Notes under the pieces: generated by a model | The model's database searches: none | Told to the model about the DNA's origin: nothing | What the model saw: only the letters and a program-made list of their open reading frames with translations | Shown here: piece by piece, positions 33,963 to 46,246 of the stretch | Layout: the number at the start of each line of letters is the position of its first letter | Numbering within the stretch: position 1 is the first letter of the stretch | Program-made: the position numbers and the translations under genes | Origin: Dichotomocladium elegans | Lineage: Eukaryota; Mucoromycota; Mucoromycetes; Mucorales; Lichtheimiaceae | Reading direction: 5' to 3' | Assembly: GCA_025716815.1 (NCBI GenBank) | Contig: JAIXMN010000010.1 | Location: 496,001-560,000 of the forward strand | DNA: 64,000 bases

Positions 33963-35529
33963 CCCGAGCGCGATGCATGAAGGGAACGTAAGGGGTGAAT
34001 GGTTGCGAAACTGTGACAGAAAAAAAGGAAACACGGAAAAAAAAAAAGAGAGGCCGTCAGGTCCAGGACCTTGGGTAGCCCATATTAGGGATCCATTTGT
34101 GCTACGATGACTCCTGTGACACTTTCCATTGTCAAATGAATGACAACGTGAACACGCCCCTTCCCTTCATCCCCTCCCGATAGCCAAAATTAATTAGAGC
34201 ATTGGGCTTGGCTAAAATAATTCCCCCGCCCGACTGAGAGAACTATGTGTATACTCTTTGTGGATACGATGATCAAAGGCGATGCGCTGCGCATTTCATC
34301 ATTGCGGATACGTGTGTACGGTCAGGATAATCTATCTAAGTAGTTCCTTCACGCACTTGTGACAATAGGCGTTCAAATTGGTATCTTAGTACGATCATCA
34401 CCGAATGGGATATACGTAATATTTATTGCGCGTTGGGGGAGGACCTTGAAGCCGCAACAATGCAACGCCAAGATTCGGAAATGGCTTGTGCGACCGCCAA
34501 TGTCTTGGGACACAAGATATGAATGAGGTTTTGAATTATTTAATAATGCTATCGAGAGCATATATGGCAAAGCATAGGCCAGATTTTTTCAACTGGGTTC
34601 ATCTACTAACATGGCCTGTGTCAGCAATCCATCGAATCATTTTGCCCTTTTGTTCCCGGGCTCGGACGGAAGGCTGCAAAAAAAAAATGAGTTGTGCTAT
34701 CAACAGAAAATAAACAGCATGGTTTCATCTTGTTGCCTGGCATCCGCACCTCGTACTTCTCCTTATTTCCCTTTTTACCGCCTTTCTTACTTTCGTTTCA
34801 CTTTAAAAGCTTCTCCCTAAAGTACACACAGCAAATTGCCCCAGCAGATCCATCATTCAGAGGACAACGTTTGTGAGGTAAATATAAAAGAATTCTGCCT
34901 GCAGCTCATTATTCTCATCTGATGTTGTAAGTTCGTCTCCCCCTAACTCTTATTCTGTCAATCACCTTCCGTGCCAAACTTCTGGCGTTGTACCTTTTCG
35001 GGATCGGATAGATATCCTTACGTATTATATCGCAGTTCGCTTGATCGATGGAAAGACACAGTCTGATTAGAAGCCAAGCCAAGGCGCATAGTTTTAGCAA
35101 GTTAATGCTGACACCTTCTTCAATAGTAGAATCACTTTTTTGACTTTTGAAATACAATGATCTTAATTTTGCGAATAGCTGATCATAGTTCTATACACGT
35201 CGCTCATGCGGCGTTGATGCGGCGCATACCGTAGCACACACGCACACATGAGCTTCATATAATAAAAGATTTATACTGAGATACTTCCTCATCGATAGCA
35301 TGGTAGGAATAAGGTTGTAATCAGCATAATCAAACGCCCTGTTGAAACTGTCTGTGATGGGCATATATACGTAGTATAGATTGAACAAGGCGATCTTACG
35401 TATGACTTCCATGTGGCACATTAAGTATTTGATAGAGTGTAAATAAAACATCAAGGGCGACTGGCAATCTTATCGTTACAAACTGGTTCAAATAAGAATT
35501 CAATGTTGAGGAAGAGTCAGGCAGATATA
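33963..35529. other. Intergenic region upstream of Rho GEF copy 2
   Basis: No gene supported. It contains an A-rich tract at about 34034-34050 next to the GEF start and short ORFs without signatures. Confidence 0.4.
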
Positions 35530-36275
35530 TTCCTGGCGATATTTTGCAAATTAGGCGATGTGTTGTTCGATAAGATCGATGCCATTCGTACAGAAATATT
35601 TACAAGATTCAACTAAAGCCAGCCCTTGACAATGTCCTCGCCGCATGGGCTCGTGATTCTAAAGACCTTGCCATCACTTACTGGCAATACATAGGTCTAC
35701 GCTCTATGAACAACCCCTACTTAACATCCAAATGAGGAATTATATGAGGATGATCAGGAACTCGCAACGTTTCTTGGTGAGGTTCTATGCGAGTGATGAA
35801 GTATCATACAACGTTGATTTCTGGGTTATTTCAAGTCTTCCTTCTTGCTCGAGATACTGCGTTGCGTCGTTGCTCCAGGCGCAGTAATGACAAGGTTGCG
35901 ATTCATTATGGAGAGAGTCGCCGATTACCGGATGTGTGATCGCTGTCATGTGCGTCAGAGCAAGGTTGCGCAAGGCGTACCTGAGGACAACCACATTTCT
36001 TTCGAAGAATTTTCGCAATCTTTTCCATCCCGCAATTACCATCAACTAAATCTGATCACCAGCACTCTTTCCATGCATAATTTTCCATGGATGCTGAAAT
36101 GGTTGCAATGGCTGATTTGGCTATCATCGATTTCCTTATTTCATGCATTGAGCCTGACGGCTACTGGCTCCACCTCCTGAAGATGACCAACCGCTCCCCA
36201 AAACAAAAAGCCCGTTGCATTTTTACCTTGGTTGCGCGAAAGACCGGGATTGCGCGGACGTGTTACATGTGAGAT
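35530..36275 (+). pseudogene. Frameshifted coding relic
   Basis: Short coding-like segments follow each other in different frames on the plus strand: KIDAIRTEIFTRFN, then KPALDNVLAAWARDSKDLAI with YWQYIGLRSMNNPYLTSK, then EELYEDDQELATFLGEVL, and further on MDAEMVAMADLAIIDFLISC with IEPDGYWLHLLKMTNRSPKQ. Stops or frameshifts separate them. The text reads as a decayed gene or element, but no family was recognised. Confidence 0.3.
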
Positions 36276-37383
36276 AGACCGCCGCAACCATCAGTATCAT
36301 GATTTGACACCCATCATGTTCCTGGTCACTGTCGCTATGAAGCTGAGAATCAAGCGGTCCCTAATAGCATGAGGGACTTGGTTCATCTGTGAAAATACTC
36401 TCAAACCATGATGCCTCTGCTTTCTACAACCCAGGGCTAAAATACGGGTACCCCGATGTGATGTTGGCCCACATGCACCTTTTCTTACCGCGTTATTGAT
36501 GAGCTAAGGTAATGAATAGATTTATTTTGTCCGGGCAACATCATAGAACAAGTTCTGTGTAAATTCGACTTGGTTATGACTTGCTTTCCGTTGCTGCATT
36601 TACCAATGAAGCAGGTTTTCCAATCGCGTATCTGCTTCTTGATATCAACAGTTTGATTTTTCTGGACAATGCTCAACTAAAGAATTATGCCATCAACCGA
36701 AATAAAAAAAGTTTACAGAACACATAGTTAAACACCTATACAAACGTCCGTGTTGAGATATCGCAGAGCATCACTGAACACTGAGAAGAAGGACTAGATG
36801 GCAGATACTCCATGTGCTTTGGTGTCGACGACTCCAACAATGTCCTTTTCCAGAATGGCAGTAACAGCTCTCAGGAGAATGCAGTGCGGATTATTTTTAT
36901 CATCATTACCACCAGTGGAAAAGAGAGAGATATGTTATTTGTAGGGGAAGTGGTTACCCATAACATGACATTCTAACTTCTTGAGTCCATCCGGTTACAA
37001 CCACTGACTTGGGTCCTGTTCGTCTTATTTTATTTTTCAAAATAAATTCGTATTCGAAAACGTCGTAACAGGTAAATGGATTTCGCACCATTAAATAGCG
37101 AATCGTTAGCACCCAAAAATGTTAATCCTTCCCCATACGCTTTAACTTGCACCCACGTCCACGGGGTTACCCAGTTGTGTGCTGGTAATAACCAGCAAGG
37201 AGAGATGGGAGGAAAAGCAACGGCAGATGCGGCTGGCCGGCGACGTCATTACTGGCGATTCGGGCCGGTACGGCAAATTAACTTCGGAGCGACGAGCGAA
37301 AGCACGAGGAGCGCGACGGACACGAGGAAAATCGCAGAACCGCCGAATCACGGCTCAACTGCCGGGTCAGGTATTCTTTCTAA

Positions 37384-38315
37384 AGTCAATGTCAGCCATA
37401 TCCCATCGGCGACACCCAGTCAAGAGGCTCTTGGACCTTTGCATCAGTCTTCCTGTCTACAGGCTGAAACCATGCCTTTTTTTAGTGACAAAATCGCATT
37501 CATTTTTCATAAATCGATAGAACGTCATTTGCGATATTTTAAGACCTTCAAATTCCTGGAAAAATTGCTCCATCGGTTGCTCTAGAACAATCACGGATTC
37601 TCATCAACCCGTTCTAAAATAGGTACTCTTAGAGCATCCCCAACGGAGCTTCTAAACTGAAATTTATTTCAAACTAGAAGCTCAATTTTGGAATTGGCCA
37701 TCCCCAACGGTCCTCCTAAACGACCTCTTAAATTAAAAGCACCTTTTTTCATACTCTTCGTTGAGAATACTGAGCGATCTCTGTCTCTACGTTTCTTAAA
37801 AGTGCGACAAAGTCCTTTTCGTACTGTGATGCCCATAGATGAGCTAAACGAACGTTGGAGCTACCTGTTTTGCAGCTGCAGATGCACTCAAGCCCTTCTC
37901 AAACATCAGTTTGAAAAATCTAACCGTATCATTATCGGTGTACACTGTATAGCCGCACTTAAGTCTGCTTCTTTCTATATCCTCTCGCTTGGGGATATGC
38001 GTAGCAACGAGATCATGGTTACCTCTGCAAGATAGATTACGCAGATATTCGGTGTGAGAACAGACGGATTGAAGAGAGTACATTTTCTCATCAACGACAT
38101 AGTCTATAGGTTCAGAACAGCCATGTTTATCAACGACCTTGTGCATAGAAGTAAAAAATAGATTGTCCATTCCAAAGGGCATAAAACTGACTAAATTTTG
38201 TAGAGATGGAGGCTTTTTCGTGCGATATCTTTCTTCATGCATGCGACATTTGCTTTCTCATCGCGCCTAAAGATTTTCAGGGGAAAACGCGACTTCAGAA
38301 CTGCCAAGACACAAG
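37384..38315 (-). mobile_element. Truncated Tc1/mariner-like element, copy A
   Basis: The whole stretch is colinear with 46870-47610 at clearly recognisable nucleotide identity: shared GACACCCAGTCAAGAGGC-type, CATAAATCGATRGARCGTC and CTGCGACTTCAGAACT-type blocks. On the minus strand it encodes the N-terminal region only (MYSLQSVCSHTEYLR, IPKRED, TVYTDNDTVRFFKLMFEKGL then SASAAAKQ), which looks like the helix-turn-helix part of a Tc1/mariner-type transposase. The catalytic half present in copy B is missing here. Stops and frameshifts mark it as inactive. Confidence 0.7.
37622..37750. mobile_element. Extra segment inside copy A, possible MITE
   Basis: Relative to copy B, about 130 bp is present here between two blocks that are adjacent in copy B. 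It carries two direct copies of CATCCCCAACGG (37635-37646 and 37699-37710) and is AT-rich. Short non-coding elements with such a CATCCCCAAC-type motif occur as terminal sequences of DNA transposons. The alternative is a deletion in copy B. Confidence 0.45.
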
Positions 38316-38507
38316 GGGAAAACGGCATATAGCTTTTTATGCTGTTTCTTCGATTGATCGTGACTGAATCATGCCTGCTTGTTTCCCATTGGCTGTATTC
38401 AACCAATTGGAAGTGGCAAAGAAGTCCAGACTTTTGCGACTTGCGGACGCGCGCGGAAACCAAAATTTTTTAAAGCTGTCTTCTTTCTTCACATCCCCTC
38501 CCTAACA

Positions 38508-40045
38508 ATGCCAAAAAGAAAGAACAGCGACAGCCAAGTCAAGGGGGATCGCCACGAAAAATACATCAAGATCGAATTTGCAAAGACGGGCAGCAATGTG
38601 GAAACACCGTATCTCGGTATTTTTCTTATTCTTCTGCTTTACCTCTACAGATCGTCAAAATAACAACGATCTATTTTGCAGCGGCTTTCCCGGGCACAAA
38701 GCCTCCTGCCGACACCAAATTCACCGCTTATCGATCTGAGCATGACGAGATCGATTCTAAGAAGACGCAGCGATTTCTCGTGGGCGAAACTGATAAGGTC
38801 GTCTACACCGGTGCTAATTTTGGCAAGGACACGCCTGCCAGCCACTGCAAGTACGTTATCCTGTTGCTGCCAGTCTTCTTTCTATTGCTATTCTATTAGT
38901 GACAGCAGCTAATTCCTTTTCGTTGAAAAAAAGGTATCTTGTCGGTGTCTACTCGAAAAAGTCCAACACTTTGAATGTTGTGCAAGCACCTATTCTGCGT
39001 ATGCACCGTACCGTCAAGGCACTTCAGTCGGGCACTACCAGTAACACCCTGGTCGACAAGAGCTTCCAAGGTGCGAAGGCATCGCTCGGTATGGCATTCG
39101 GCACTGCCAAGGCCAAGAAGCAAATCAAGGACACTGAACGTAACGCTGTCACGGCCGAGGAGCTTGAGGATATTTTGCCAGATATTCAAAGCGAGATTGG
39201 CAAATACGACGGTCCTACTCAAGATGATATCAGGAAGCTTATGCAGGAAGACATGCCTATTCCTGTTCATAACTTCGCAGCAGAAACACCGGCTGAGGCA
39301 TATGACTTGTCAAGTATTGTTACTGAAGAAGAGCTGCATGCTGTGCCTATCAAGCTTCTCCTGAAGGCCGAAGACGATAATGCTATGAAGGAACTTTTAC
39401 CATTCACTGGCTCAAGTTTCATCAATGAACGTGTCTCTGAAATTATCAAATCTTCTGGCAAGAAGAACCGGAGTCTGCTGCGCACGCTTGTTTATATCTC
39501 GTATCTGATGGCATACTCAACCAAATTGAGACCGTTCGATTGCAAGGAGCGCAGGAAGGTTGAAGCTGCTCTCAAGAGCCCACCTACTGTCATTCTCGAT
39601 CGCCTTCATGAACGCTATACATCCAGCGACGTGTACGTAGGGAAAGGACTTACAGAGACACGGGAAGAAAAGAAGGATACTGAATTGTGCTTGGTTTTTT
39701 AATAGCCGTACACCCTTCATGGAAGACAAAATCCTATGTTATATGCTAGTGCTCTGTTTGAGTGTAGCAAATTATTCCCTGTTCCCAGAGATGATTGCTA
39801 AGGATCTGTCCTTGAAAGTTTCAAAGTAAGTCGATCATAGGGATCAACGAAGGCAATTCAATGGAGACGGACTCTTACGGTCTGTTTGTAGGATTACAAA
39901 CTTGTTGAAAAACTTGGGCTGCAAGATGGAAAAGACATCGGCAGAGGAACGTAAGATGACTGCCAAATCCGGCGTTGTGCAAGGCAAGAAGGCAACGCTT
40001 GTTGTACCACTTAAGTTTCCCAAAAAGTCAATACTCAGACGCTAG
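38508..40045 (+). CDS. RPA49: RNA polymerase I subunit A49 (RPA49)
   Basis: Five exons, 38508-38616, 38682-38850, 38934-39632, 39706-39825 and 39892-40045, give 416 residues, the usual size. An A49/Rpa34-type dimerisation region begins the protein (AAFPGTKPPADTKFTAYRSE, FLVGETDKVVYTGANFG, YLVGVYSKKSNTLNVVQAPI). The linker and C-terminal tandem winged-helix region follow (NRSLLRTLVYISYLMAY, PPTVILDRLHERYTSS, FPEMIAKDLSLKV). With A34.5 it stimulates initiation and elongation by Pol I in the nucleolus. All introns have GT-AG ends, and junctions restore frame. The third donor was placed at GACGT|GTACGT because it gives a correct join to RTPFMEDKILCYMLVLCLSV. Confidence 0.93.
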
Positions 40046-40538
40046 TAGTCCTTTCGTTAAGTAATACTCTAGTTCTGCATGTTTCCCATTCTCTTCTCCC
40101 CGCACGCCTTAGATCATTTCCTTTCTTTCTCTCTTTCGCACCTCTTTTTTTATGTATCAAACCAAGAAAAAAGTCTTATTCCTTAGCACCAAGTGCGAAT
40201 ATATAGTCGTATTGGTCAAATTTGGACGCTTCCTCCCTATAAGAATGAAAGGTGAATCCACCTTCAGAATCGAGGAGCAAAAAATCATTGTAACACCTTG
40301 ATCGAAGGTCATACACATACGCCTTCGACTTGGGTTGCACAAAAGAAAGAAATGAAAAGGCTTAGCTTCCCTCCCATACGGGAATCCAGCAAAACAGTCA
40401 GGGAACATGAAATTAGTGCATCCAATGCAATAAATCCTGTTTATTTTCTTAATGATGTATACATATACATTTCAATACATTGCTAATACAAAAAAAAAGA
40501 GTAACAATAAGAGAAAAGGCATTTGTGCGAGTTGCCAT
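40046..40538. other. Intergenic region between convergent RPA49 and RNase T2
   Basis: Pyrimidine-rich 3' flank of RPA49 (to about 40150) followed by AT-rich sequence. No gene seen. Confidence 0.4.
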
Positions 40539-41588
40539 TTAATTCTTGGCAGGGTAGTCAACGTCGCCAGAGCATGACGAGCCGCTAGTGGCATCGGTGG
40601 GCACGTAGGTGGCGGAACCCTTGACATTGAAGAATAGCCAGATCTCAGAGATGGTCCCGCTGCTGCAGGTAATACGAGGAGTAGCGCCTGTTGAGCTCTC
40701 AATAGCAGAGATCATTTCTTTGGATGAGTAGCTGCCCCCGGGGGTGATGCCGGCTTCCTCCAGGATGGCGTAGAGGTCGTATGTTTCGCGGAGCTCCAGT
40801 GCCTTGGAGAAATAGTCATAGACATCATCGTATTGATTATATGACGAGCCATAGCACTCAGGGTCATACGTAGACACACACGTGCCTTTCGTAATATATA
40901 CATATATATATATCAGCCATACTGTACCAGATTAAACAAATTGTTCACATACCATGCTTGTTCCACTCGTGGGTCCAGAATGCGCCATTATCACCTAAAT
41001 GGTCATAGAAAAATCCATAAGCATTGCATATACATCATTGATCGTTCTGATATTACCCTTATACGAGGGCCAGTACGTATTCATTGAATCGTACAGAGTC
41101 GAATTTCCGTCTTGCACAATTGCTCCAACATCGTCATAATTGCGGGACGAATCGCAGCCAGAGTCACCGCTACCAGGAATGCCACCCGAACAAGTATCAG
41201 GCCACAAGCCGTGAAGAGTAAAAGCATCCGAGGGTCCATAACCTTTGACCCACTATGTACATTGAATTGACATGATGTAAGATCTGAATCATGCGTGGAG
41301 GAGGAAAGATAGGCCATTCTGCATACCTGTTGAACAAGAACCAGCAAGCCATTGGTTGGAGTGCAGCATGAGCCACCCGAAGATGAACTGCATGAGATGG
41401 CATCCACTGGTGGTGATGACGGTAGGGGGCGGGGTGGACAAGAAACAAATATGGGTCAAAAGGAGAAGCCTTTTACGTAAGGACTACTTACCAGGACAAG
41501 AGTCAGCACGCTTGTAGAGACTGCTGGGGACGGCAGAGACGGCCATGGCACAGCCGATGGCGAGGATGGAAGAGGTGGCGAACTTCAT
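40539..41588 (-). CDS. Secreted ribonuclease T2 (RNase Rh-like)
   Basis: Five exons, 41588-41492, 41406-41327, 41252-41057, 40994-40953 and 40885-40539, give 253 residues with a signal peptide (KFATSSILAIGCAMAVSAVP) and a Lys-Arg just after it. Both catalytic blocks of the T2 family are present, CAS I FTLHGLWPDTC and CAS II FWTHEWNKHGTC, providing the two histidines and the glutamate that cleave RNA through a 2',3'-cyclic phosphate. Paired Cys residues match the family (CCTPTNG, STYDPECY, SSCSGDVDYP). Similarity to Rhizopus RNase Rh is striking throughout and is the best taxonomic hint in the window. A TATATAAA lies about 60 bp upstream. Likely role: extracellular or vacuolar RNA scavenging. 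Confidence 0.96.
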
Positions 41589-41645
41589 TGCTTGTTGTGG
41601 AGAGGACTGTGTTGATGAGAACTGTTCACTTGATCCGTTCCCCTT

Positions 41646-41653
41646 TTTATATA
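41646..41653 (-). promoter_or_regulatory. TATA-box-like element of the RNase T2 gene
   Basis: TATATAAA on the minus strand, about 60 bp upstream of the ATG at 41588. Confidence 0.5.
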
Positions 41654-41659
41654 TGCAAC

Positions 41660-44132
41660 GCTATTTTCTGTCGCCTGGCAAAGTGACAGGGGCAGCTAGA
41701 AGAGGCAATAATCGCTTAAACAAGTTCTTATGCAGAACGGCAACACGAACAGACACGTGAGGTAGATATGCATTGATGATGGATTCTACAGCTAACCTTA
41801 GACAGCAATGTAAGAAGACAGGATTGGTTTGCGCCTAAATTATGTGAGAAAAGCTTCTCCAGAAAAAAAAACATTTAGACCCGTTCCACAGCCCGAAGTT
41901 GATAAACATAATGTAACCATCCCCCCTCTAGAATGCTGAAGGAAATTGTCATACGGAGACCTGCAACGGGAAGTCAATCCCTCGTATCTCCAGATAATTT
42001 AATAACGACAACTCTAATTTCGAGTCGTACAGCATTACGATCGTTCGTCAATCCGCCTCTCCCGGCCAAGGATTTACACATGCCTTTCTCTATTTTTTTA
42101 TGGGACCATCTCCGATCACCTTCCCAACCGGGATTACTTGTACCACTTGTTTTCTTCGTTCCTGAACCGTTCACGTCCTTTCAAAACCAATGGAGCACAC
42201 AAGGCACAAAATGTGTATGCCGATTGTCCATTCTGGGCATAATCGGATATGCATCTGACCGATAGCCTCAAGATACCCCCTATATGCATATCTCATATCA
42301 ACTACTCTATTCTATCAAGCATAGCACAGCACAGCCAACAGTTCGACACGTCAACTTTAATTATACAATTTATTATACTTAGAAATTAGTGCCTTATAAG
42401 GTTAGAAAACAACTTTTAGATCATGTCTCTTCATGATAACGCGTCTCGACGTCTCTCCCTCTCTCTCTCTTTCCCCAGGCCGCACATATCATCCTTGAAC
42501 TTTGGTAGAAATGGTTAGGGAGAAATAGCCGTCTTGATGGATAGCAAACGGAAGGTTTGATAGACCCTTAATTAGTTTTTGGAAGCACATGATCTGTATG
42601 AAAGATACTGAGTATTCTGCGTTTTGTTAGCCGAAAGGAAGGACGCCTGATTGAGGGTTAAAAAGAAGGCTTGTACAGTACAGACCCGTTCTTTCAACTG
42701 TGATACACAGATAATCTAATGACTATACGTCTTTCCATCATCCGGTCTATTTTTTATAGATACATATACCCCTAGATGGGTGCAACAAGAGAGCGGGACA
42801 CTGTATTGAATGATATTTTCGAGGTTATGAATGGCTTCCTGTGATACGGCCTTTTCAAGCATCACATGCATGCTAGAAACATTATACCTGTAGATGTCTG
42901 GAGTCTATCTGGCAGATAAGTTGCTAATTATCTATAAAATCATTGTTATTCCAAACGCCAGAGTATACTGTATTATTCTGCTGCGAACGAATATTTCATT
43001 TTTCTCATTCTGTGTACATGCGTGTGTGCCTTTTTTTTTTCCACAGGAAAGTATCCTTAACTATGATCCAGGTGCCACATAGAAAGCTTGAGATAATGCC
43101 GATCATCATTCACACGAACAAATTACACAAGGATCTTTTTCTATTACAGTAATTGAAGCCACCAAGACAAAAACATTACCCCGTCCATGGCGAATGTATC
43201 CTTTCGCCAATGCGTGATATATACATCCAATGACCGGGTATATAGATCATCGTAAGTATACATGCTTTAAAACTCATTTGAATGAGATGCGAAAATATCT
43301 TCAAAATGGATGTCGCGTGTTTCATTTGTAAATAGCGAATGGCCAACAGCCTAATCAGTCTTTTCCTCTAGGTTTTTATGCTCTTCATGCGCCTGCTGCG
43401 ATAATAACGTGCTGTTGTTGAGAATTCTTTAAGAATATCGTTCCCTCTCCTTTTATTAACAGGTTTGAATAAGCACTGGAAAGAACGGACGCATTGGCAA
43501 TAAAATCTGTGGATGATGGCACTTATCCAGCAGTAACTGAGATGTGGGTTTGCACCTACGGGAAATCTTAATGGAGACGGGTTTAGGGAACACCATGTTG
43601 CACATGCACTACGGCCTTATCTTGATATGTGCCGCATAGAAGGTCGGCGTAGTTACCTCTATTTTACGAAGCCATCATCCTATTGCCTTTTAAACTTCTG
43701 AACGCGCATGTAGCCGATAGTGGTTGATGGAGATACTTACTTTTCAAAACATTCAACGTCAGAAGCAATAGCCCGGGATGGTGGTGGTACATGGCTCTAG
43801 ATAACGGGGACAGAGATATCTGCATTATTATTGCTTTGGCTTGGGAAGATCGTTATCCTCTCGATCACCTCGTGTGAAGACAGACCGACGGTGGAATAAA
43901 TCCAATCCAACGTTCCATGCAACTTCAACACGATATTTTACACATATTGAGCATTGTATGCTCACTTTACTCCTATTGATCAGGACTCGTCGATTGGTTT
44001 GCAGAAGTATCCAAGTTGACATCAGTACAACTTTGTGTCACCACCGCTTATCTGAAAAATATTCTCCTTTTTGTGTGTGTACGCGCACCTCAAATATTAC
44101 TCAGGGCTGATCCCTCGTTCACTGGTACAAGT
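41660..44132. other. Gene-poor stretch
   Basis: About 2.5 kb upstream of RNase T2 and downstream of FRG1. AT-rich, short ORFs only; no RNA gene or transposon end recognised. Confidence 0.4.
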
Positions 44133-45224
44133 TTATTTACAATATCGGTCTGCTTTAACCTTGGATCGACGGTCCAACAGAGCTTCGGCAATTTTCCCCT
44201 CTTCCTTCGCTTTCTTTAATTCGCGTGCATCTTCCCGAGATATGTGCAAGCGCCCTCCACCCCACGACTGGTATTTTTTACTGTAGAAAGCAGAGCCTCA
44301 TTAGTTGACAGATACGCATAAAAATAAATCTATCCACGGCCATGCGTGCAATAACATACACATTATCGACCTCATTAATGGCCGATTCTGATTTTGACTT
44401 TTTCTTCTTATCCAGCTTAGCCTTGCGCTTGAACCGTGCCTGGCAAAATACTCGGAATGTCTCGCAGAAACCGACTTCATCCGAATCCGCTCTTATCTTG
44501 AAACCTAAGCGCACGTAGCAGAAAAGAGTGATCAGTTCCTATTTTGCACTCAATCTTCGTATGTGTTCTCCTCCGCCTCCATTTGTAAGGGAAGAAGCTT
44601 GCCTCCTCCAGCAATTTCATCGACCATGAGAAATTTGCCATGCGTGTTTTGAAACGCAAAACCTGCATCAAGCACAGTGGGTTGCCATTCTTCCAATCCA
44701 CTAATTGCTTCTCTGTCGCAGGTCACGACACCAAACTTGTCGCTGCTTAGATATTTTTTGTTCACCGATTTAAATGTGAATGTGTTTGTCGTGCCCAAGA
44801 GCCGTGCACCCACAAAAACTTGATTCACAATGATAGGCTCCTCCTTGCTCGCTGTTTCAGGAATTGGATACGCGAGCAGGCGATCGTCATCGTCAACCGT
44901 TAGGCAGATGGGTGTATCACTCGGGAACGTAATGAATAACGGTCCCACAAGATCGTCGGGGGAATCGGCGCGAACCCAACCTAAGAGTGATGCAAGTGAT
45001 GAGTCAGAGTGGGGAAGGGGGCTTCACAGAGTGGGTTCCTTTTTTTTTACCGTCGTCTGAACCGCTTCCGCCGTCATGGTCGTTGAGATCGCTGCTAGAT
45101 CGCTTTCTCTTCTTCTTCCTATTGCACACCATTAGAGGCTTATCAGTGAAACAGATAACGCGTACGAATTGTGAACTTACTTATGCTCCTTATCTCCTTT
45201 GAAAATGAGCTTGCCACCAGCCAT
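44133..45224 (-). CDS. FRG1: FRG1-family protein
   Basis: Five exons, 45224-45181, 45118-45051, 44980-44603, 44504-44360 and 44280-44133, give 260 residues, close to the usual ~258. A basic nuclear-localisation-type N-terminus ([15 protein letters not shown]) is followed by the beta-trefoil ([47 protein letters not shown]), then [20 protein letters not shown] and the conserved tail [20 protein letters not shown] with ADRYCK. FRG1 is a nucleolar, RNA- and actin-associated protein linked to spliceosomes. Intron 3 (44602-44505) must use a GC donor (GCAAGC). Reading through it ends at a stop after NTYED and loses the conserved tail. The last donor was placed at GTATGT to restore frame. Confidence 0.92.
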
Positions 45225-46246
45225 AGTTGAGAAAAAAAATGAAGGAAGGGAGAATCGTTTGCATGCATTGGGTGTGCCCAACTTGGGAGTAATTGGTTCA
45301 GTACTGAGTACGAAAACCCTGAGGCGCTCAGCCAATCAGACTGACGACTATTCGAAAAATGCACGACGTTGGAAAAAGATCACTACGCGGATGAAATGGT
45401 TTATATGGCCAAAGATCAACGCCATGCAAAAATGCAATGGAAATACCTAAAGGAGCTACTATAATACTTTACGAGGATATGCAAGAATAATACCTTAGAT
45501 GGGTAGAGACCTTCTCAAAGTGCAATAATTGTAATATTGGTATGATTCCAGCATGGTGAGAGTTCTGGAAAGGGATGACGGCCTGATTCCTATGCACAGG
45601 CGCAAGTAGAGCATGCCTATAAGAAATAAATACAAAACAAATGTCAAGTAAAAAAAGCAAAAAATAGAGGTTAGCCACGGAGATGCCATATTGGATCTCC
45701 TTGCGATGTATGTATGGTATTGGCTTGGGTCTAATATGACATAGGGATTCGATGCGTGAAGGGATCTGGCTGGTGGCAGAACACCGTATGTACTTTATTT
45801 TCAAAAATAAATGTGTAGACAAAATGAAATAATGTCGTGCAAGATACAAAAAAATGCCGCATAGAATTGTATAAAGTTGTCGTATCAATAGGTAAAAAGA
45901 TTTTGCATCATGGATTAAAACCTGTTAGTCAGCAGAAAACGCTACTCCTCCATATGCTTAACTTATACTCGAGGGCCCCAAAGGACCCAGGAGTTATCCT
46001 GGGTAGTCCCGGAGATAACCGGGACGGAGAGACAGGACGGGAGAGCCAGCACGCCAGAAGACACAGGAAGGGTGTTCAGGAACTCCTCTCTTCCATGGCT
46101 CATCAAGCACGGGTACGATTGGTTAATCTATAAAGGACAGTGGATGTTAGTTGCAATAATCATACCGGATAAGACCATGGAAGAGAGGGTCAGGATGAAG
46201 TTGATGGAGAAAGGAGATTTCTCGGCTGTCCATTATTTATAGGAAA
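45225..46246. other. Intergenic region
   Basis: Upstream of FRG1. AT-rich with a short GC-rich stretch near 45970-46060 that has several GGGAC/GTCCC-type inverted words. No gene supported. Confidence 0.35.

Noticed and set aside
44550..44602. FRG1 ending at NTYED
   Set aside because: That stop lies in the GC-AG intron. The conserved FRG1 C-terminus follows in exons 4 and 5.
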